Below are positions 61,054 to 64,000 of a DNA stretch of 64,000 bases, in pieces (the first letter of the stretch is position 1; each line of letters begins with the position of its first letter). The position numbers and the translations under genes are program-made. Source of the stretch: Whitmania pigra (Eukaryota; Annelida; Clitellata; Hirudinida; Haemopidae); assembly GCA_021613335.1 (NCBI GenBank), contig JAJTWR010000067.1, forward strand, positions 181,001 to 245,000, in the 5' to 3' direction. The notes under the pieces were generated by a model. It saw only the letters and a program-made list of their open reading frames with translations. It made no database searches and had not been told where the DNA came from.

Positions 61054-62039
61054 CCGTCTTTCCCTTAAAATAAGACAGTGTCTTATATTCATTTATGCTC
61101 CAAAAGACGAGCTAGGGCTTATTTTGGGGGGTGTCTTATATTTTCATAATCAACTTTCCCACCAGAACATTTTTTCATGTTAAACAAATTATTAAGCTAC
61201 AATAGGAGTATGGATTATGGTTTTAATTATTTACTTATAAAATTAATATTTTACAAGAATGTCTCTCAGTTAGGGTATTTTTTTAAATTAGTAAAATACG
61301 TTCATATCAACTTCTTTTGGCACATCATTATAAATCTCCAAACTCTGAATTCCTGCCTGAATTTCTTGCGATTCCATTTCCCACTGAACCATTGGTCTCA
61401 ATCTCTCGCGTTTGGTAAGAGAAGTGTACATTTACCCTGCCACATTGGCAACACAATTTGACACAATGACAATTCTTAACCCGATGACACAACCTCTCGC
61501 AGGTTAGGCTTCACAGAGTTTCTGATCCTCACTTGTACTTCTTAGCATTTCTCTCGTCCAACTGTTAACTGAGGATATCATACTATGCTCGCCACTTTAG
61601 GATCATTTGGATATTCAACTTATTTTCTTTACAGAAAGCTGTAAGATTCTTGTGCAGTGAGTCTTCCATGATTTCTGTCTTATATTCAATGGAGTATCTT
61701 TTTCTTTTTGTACTCATCTTGTCGAAATAAGGCAATGTGTTGCAATGCCGAAATAACTATTAATGGTTATAATAAATCTGTTACATATTCGACGCACTGA
61801 ATTAAAGATACTCATAATTACAACCCGATGCAACTGCATTCTTATTGGTTGTCTGTTCATCGAATCTGCTTAAGCGTTTACATCTTACATGCAAATACGG
61901 TTATTATATTAATATTTCACTAACATTTTGCTGATATTAAGTTAATGGCTTACAATACATCTTATTATTGTGTTGCAATAGACCGTAAACGATATTAACT
62001 AGGCTTTAGTTACTAGGGCTTATTTTCGGGGAAACATAG
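61054..62039 (-). mobile_element. Tc1/pogo-type element with transposase N-terminus
   Basis: Left end CCGTCTTTCCCTTAAAATAA, right end the inverse of CTATGTTTCCCCGAAAATAA, each bordered by TA (61052-61053; 62040-62041). Length 986 bp. AAAATAAG..CTTATTTT subterminal motifs recur (61108-61125, 62016-62026). Confidence 0.85.
61583..61717 (-). pseudogene. pogo-like transposase N-terminal remnant
   Basis: 44 codons: MSTKRKRYSIEYKTEIMEDS .. LTAFCKENKL .. ILKWRA then TAG, after which YDIL continues in frame. This is the helix-turn-helix start of pogo/CENP-B-like transposases (K..EI, F...N, WR). No catalytic core remains. Confidence 0.75.
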
Positions 62040-62044
62040 TAGTT

Positions 62045-62645
62045 TGTAATATAATATAATATAATATAATATAATATAATATAATATAATATAATATAAT
62101 ATAATATAATATAATATAATATAATAGAATATAATATAATATAATATAATATAATATAAGATAATATAATATAATATATATAATATAATATAATATAAGA
62201 TAATATAATATAATATAATAATATATATAATATAATATAATATAATATAATATAATATAATATAATATAATATAATATAATATAATATAATATAATATAA
62301 TATAATAATAATATAATATAATATAATATAATATAATATAATATAATATATATAATATATATAATATAATATAATATAATATAATATAATATAATATAAT
62401 ATATATAATATAATATAATATAATATAATATAATAATATAATATAATATAATATAATATAATATAATATAATATAATATAATATAATATAATATAATTAA
62501 TATAATATAATATAATATAATATAATATAATATAATATAATATAATATAATATAATATAATATATAATATAATATAATATAATATAATATAATATAATAT
62601 AATATATATAATATAATATAACATAATATAATATATATAATATAA
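62045..62645. repeat. (TATAA)n pentanucleotide satellite
   Basis: About 600 bp of TATAA/ATATA units with occasional slips. It abuts the right TA of the element 61054-62039. The 211-codon minus-strand ORF it generates is an artefact. Confidence 0.97.
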
Positions 62646-63289
62646 CATTTAATAATAATAATTAATATTTCTGCATCATTAATGAGTTAGTACTGGAAAT
62701 GCAAAAGCAGAGAATTTTCAGATGAGTTCTTGATAAATTAGAAGATCTCAAAATGAACTCATTGATTCATTTCTTAGGGATTCCATTTCACGACGTACCA
62801 AGCATTAGTCAGTACAAAGTGGAGAAGCGTGAACGTGTACAATGTACAATGTACATGTTTTGCACGTGTTTCATAAAAAAAAAACAACATCAACAAAGAC
62901 AAACAAAAGCAAACTATTTGCGTTTAAACGCATCGACTTGTTCCTAATTACGATGTTCACTCACTCACCTCCGCTATTTAAAGAAAATACAATGTTCATG
63001 AGAAAATGTAGAAATTAAAAATTTAATAATAATATAAATAACAAACCCAATAATCTTAATAAGGATTGTACTGCGATTCGAGTACATCGGAAGTACTACA
63101 GGTACGTCGGAAGTACTACAGGTAATCAGAAAGTTGTCAAAAACGCACGTCACCAGCTGATACTCGAATGAACATTTTGACAGCTTCTCATTTCTTCTGA
63201 TGTATTCATATCTTCACAGCTTCTACCCTAAGAATTAACCTATATTTTGTTTACCTCTAAATTTGGTTTATGATATTATCATTTATTAT
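62646..63289. other. Intergenic stretch
   Basis: No gene; a short direct repeat (GTACATCGGAAGTACTACAG / GTACGTCGGAAGTACTACAG) at about 63082-63121. Confidence 0.6.
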
Positions 63290-63645
<356 letters not shown>

Positions 63646-64000
63646 TGCAATTATGATAAAATAGCTTTTATGAGTTTTTTTTTAAATAAGTTAGATGTCG
63701 CAATAGTAGTTACAGATTAGTAAGGAACTATATAGGTTAATTTAAGTATTTGTGTTAAATTTGTTGTTTTTGTTGTTGTTGTTTGATGGATAAACGTGGC
63801 TTGTAACTTATTGTTGATGATGCTGAATTTTTGTGATTGTTGTTGCTTCAACTCGCCGTGAGGAAGATTGTCGAAGTATTATCGACCTTTTTTACCTTTC
63901 GAAATATAATTGCGGCGGAAATTATAAATTGTACACCAACTTGGGAATAAACAGGAATAAATTTGAATGTTTATATTTAGATTAATCCTGATTAATTTAA
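63646..64000. other. Intergenic or intronic end of window
   Basis: No coding or repeat signal beyond a GTT-rich tract near 63765-63785. Confidence 0.6.

Noticed and set aside
62013..62648. 211-codon minus-strand ORF of I/L/Y
   Set aside because: Translation of the TATAA repeat.

Overview
This is a piece of an AT-rich animal genome: multi-exon genes with GT-AG introns, dense retrotransposon and DNA-transposon debris, long (TTA)n and TATAA microsatellites, and no bacterial-type operons. The metazoan-type chitin synthase, Exo70 and expanded GT61 glycosyltransferases fit a lophotrochozoan invertebrate, possibly a leech-like annelid. That species guess is inference only.

Layout. Positions 1-5861 (+) hold the 3' ten exons (1018 codons) of a chitin synthase whose 5' end lies outside the window. 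From 8318 to 29288 (+) there are three copies of one unusual gene: an acidic N-terminus, BTB, BACK and a C-terminal jacalin-like (beta-prism) domain, in three exons with phase-1 introns. Copies 1 (8318-12347) and 3 (27334-29288) are intact; copy 2 (13625-15532) is broken. Between and inside them sit a Tc1/mariner element, several hAT elements with 8-bp target duplications, reverse-transcriptase relics, a TTA-flanked element with 25-bp inverted repeats, and a tRNA-derived SINE. From 40098 down to 30299 (-) runs a 20-exon gene for exocyst subunit EXOC7/Exo70 (638 aa predicted), with a LINE, GC-rich repeats and a pogo-like MITE in its introns. Positions 42441-50865 (+) hold three GT61-family copies: a broken one, a fragment and an intact 486-codon ORF. 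Further LINE fragments lie among them, including one with an R2-like restriction-type endonuclease. From 50866 to the end the sequence is mostly intergenic, apart from a probable first coding exon at 58477-58861 (+), MITEs and very long microsatellites.

How the genes work together: no pathway is shared by all of them. Chitin synthase (plasma membrane), Exo70 (exocytic tethering) and GT61 (secretory-pathway glycosylation) are all secretion- or glycan-related, but their adjacency is not evidence of function. The BTB-BACK-jacalin genes look like CUL3 ubiquitin-ligase adaptors carrying a lectin fold as substrate-binding module, and are the most distinctive content. A second noteworthy signal is a roughly 60-bp retroposon-like repeat found four times with the same 5' end, target-site duplications on three copies and an AAAT-type tail. 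All exon structures were read by eye from splice signals, phase consistency and remembered family patterns; no database search was possible.
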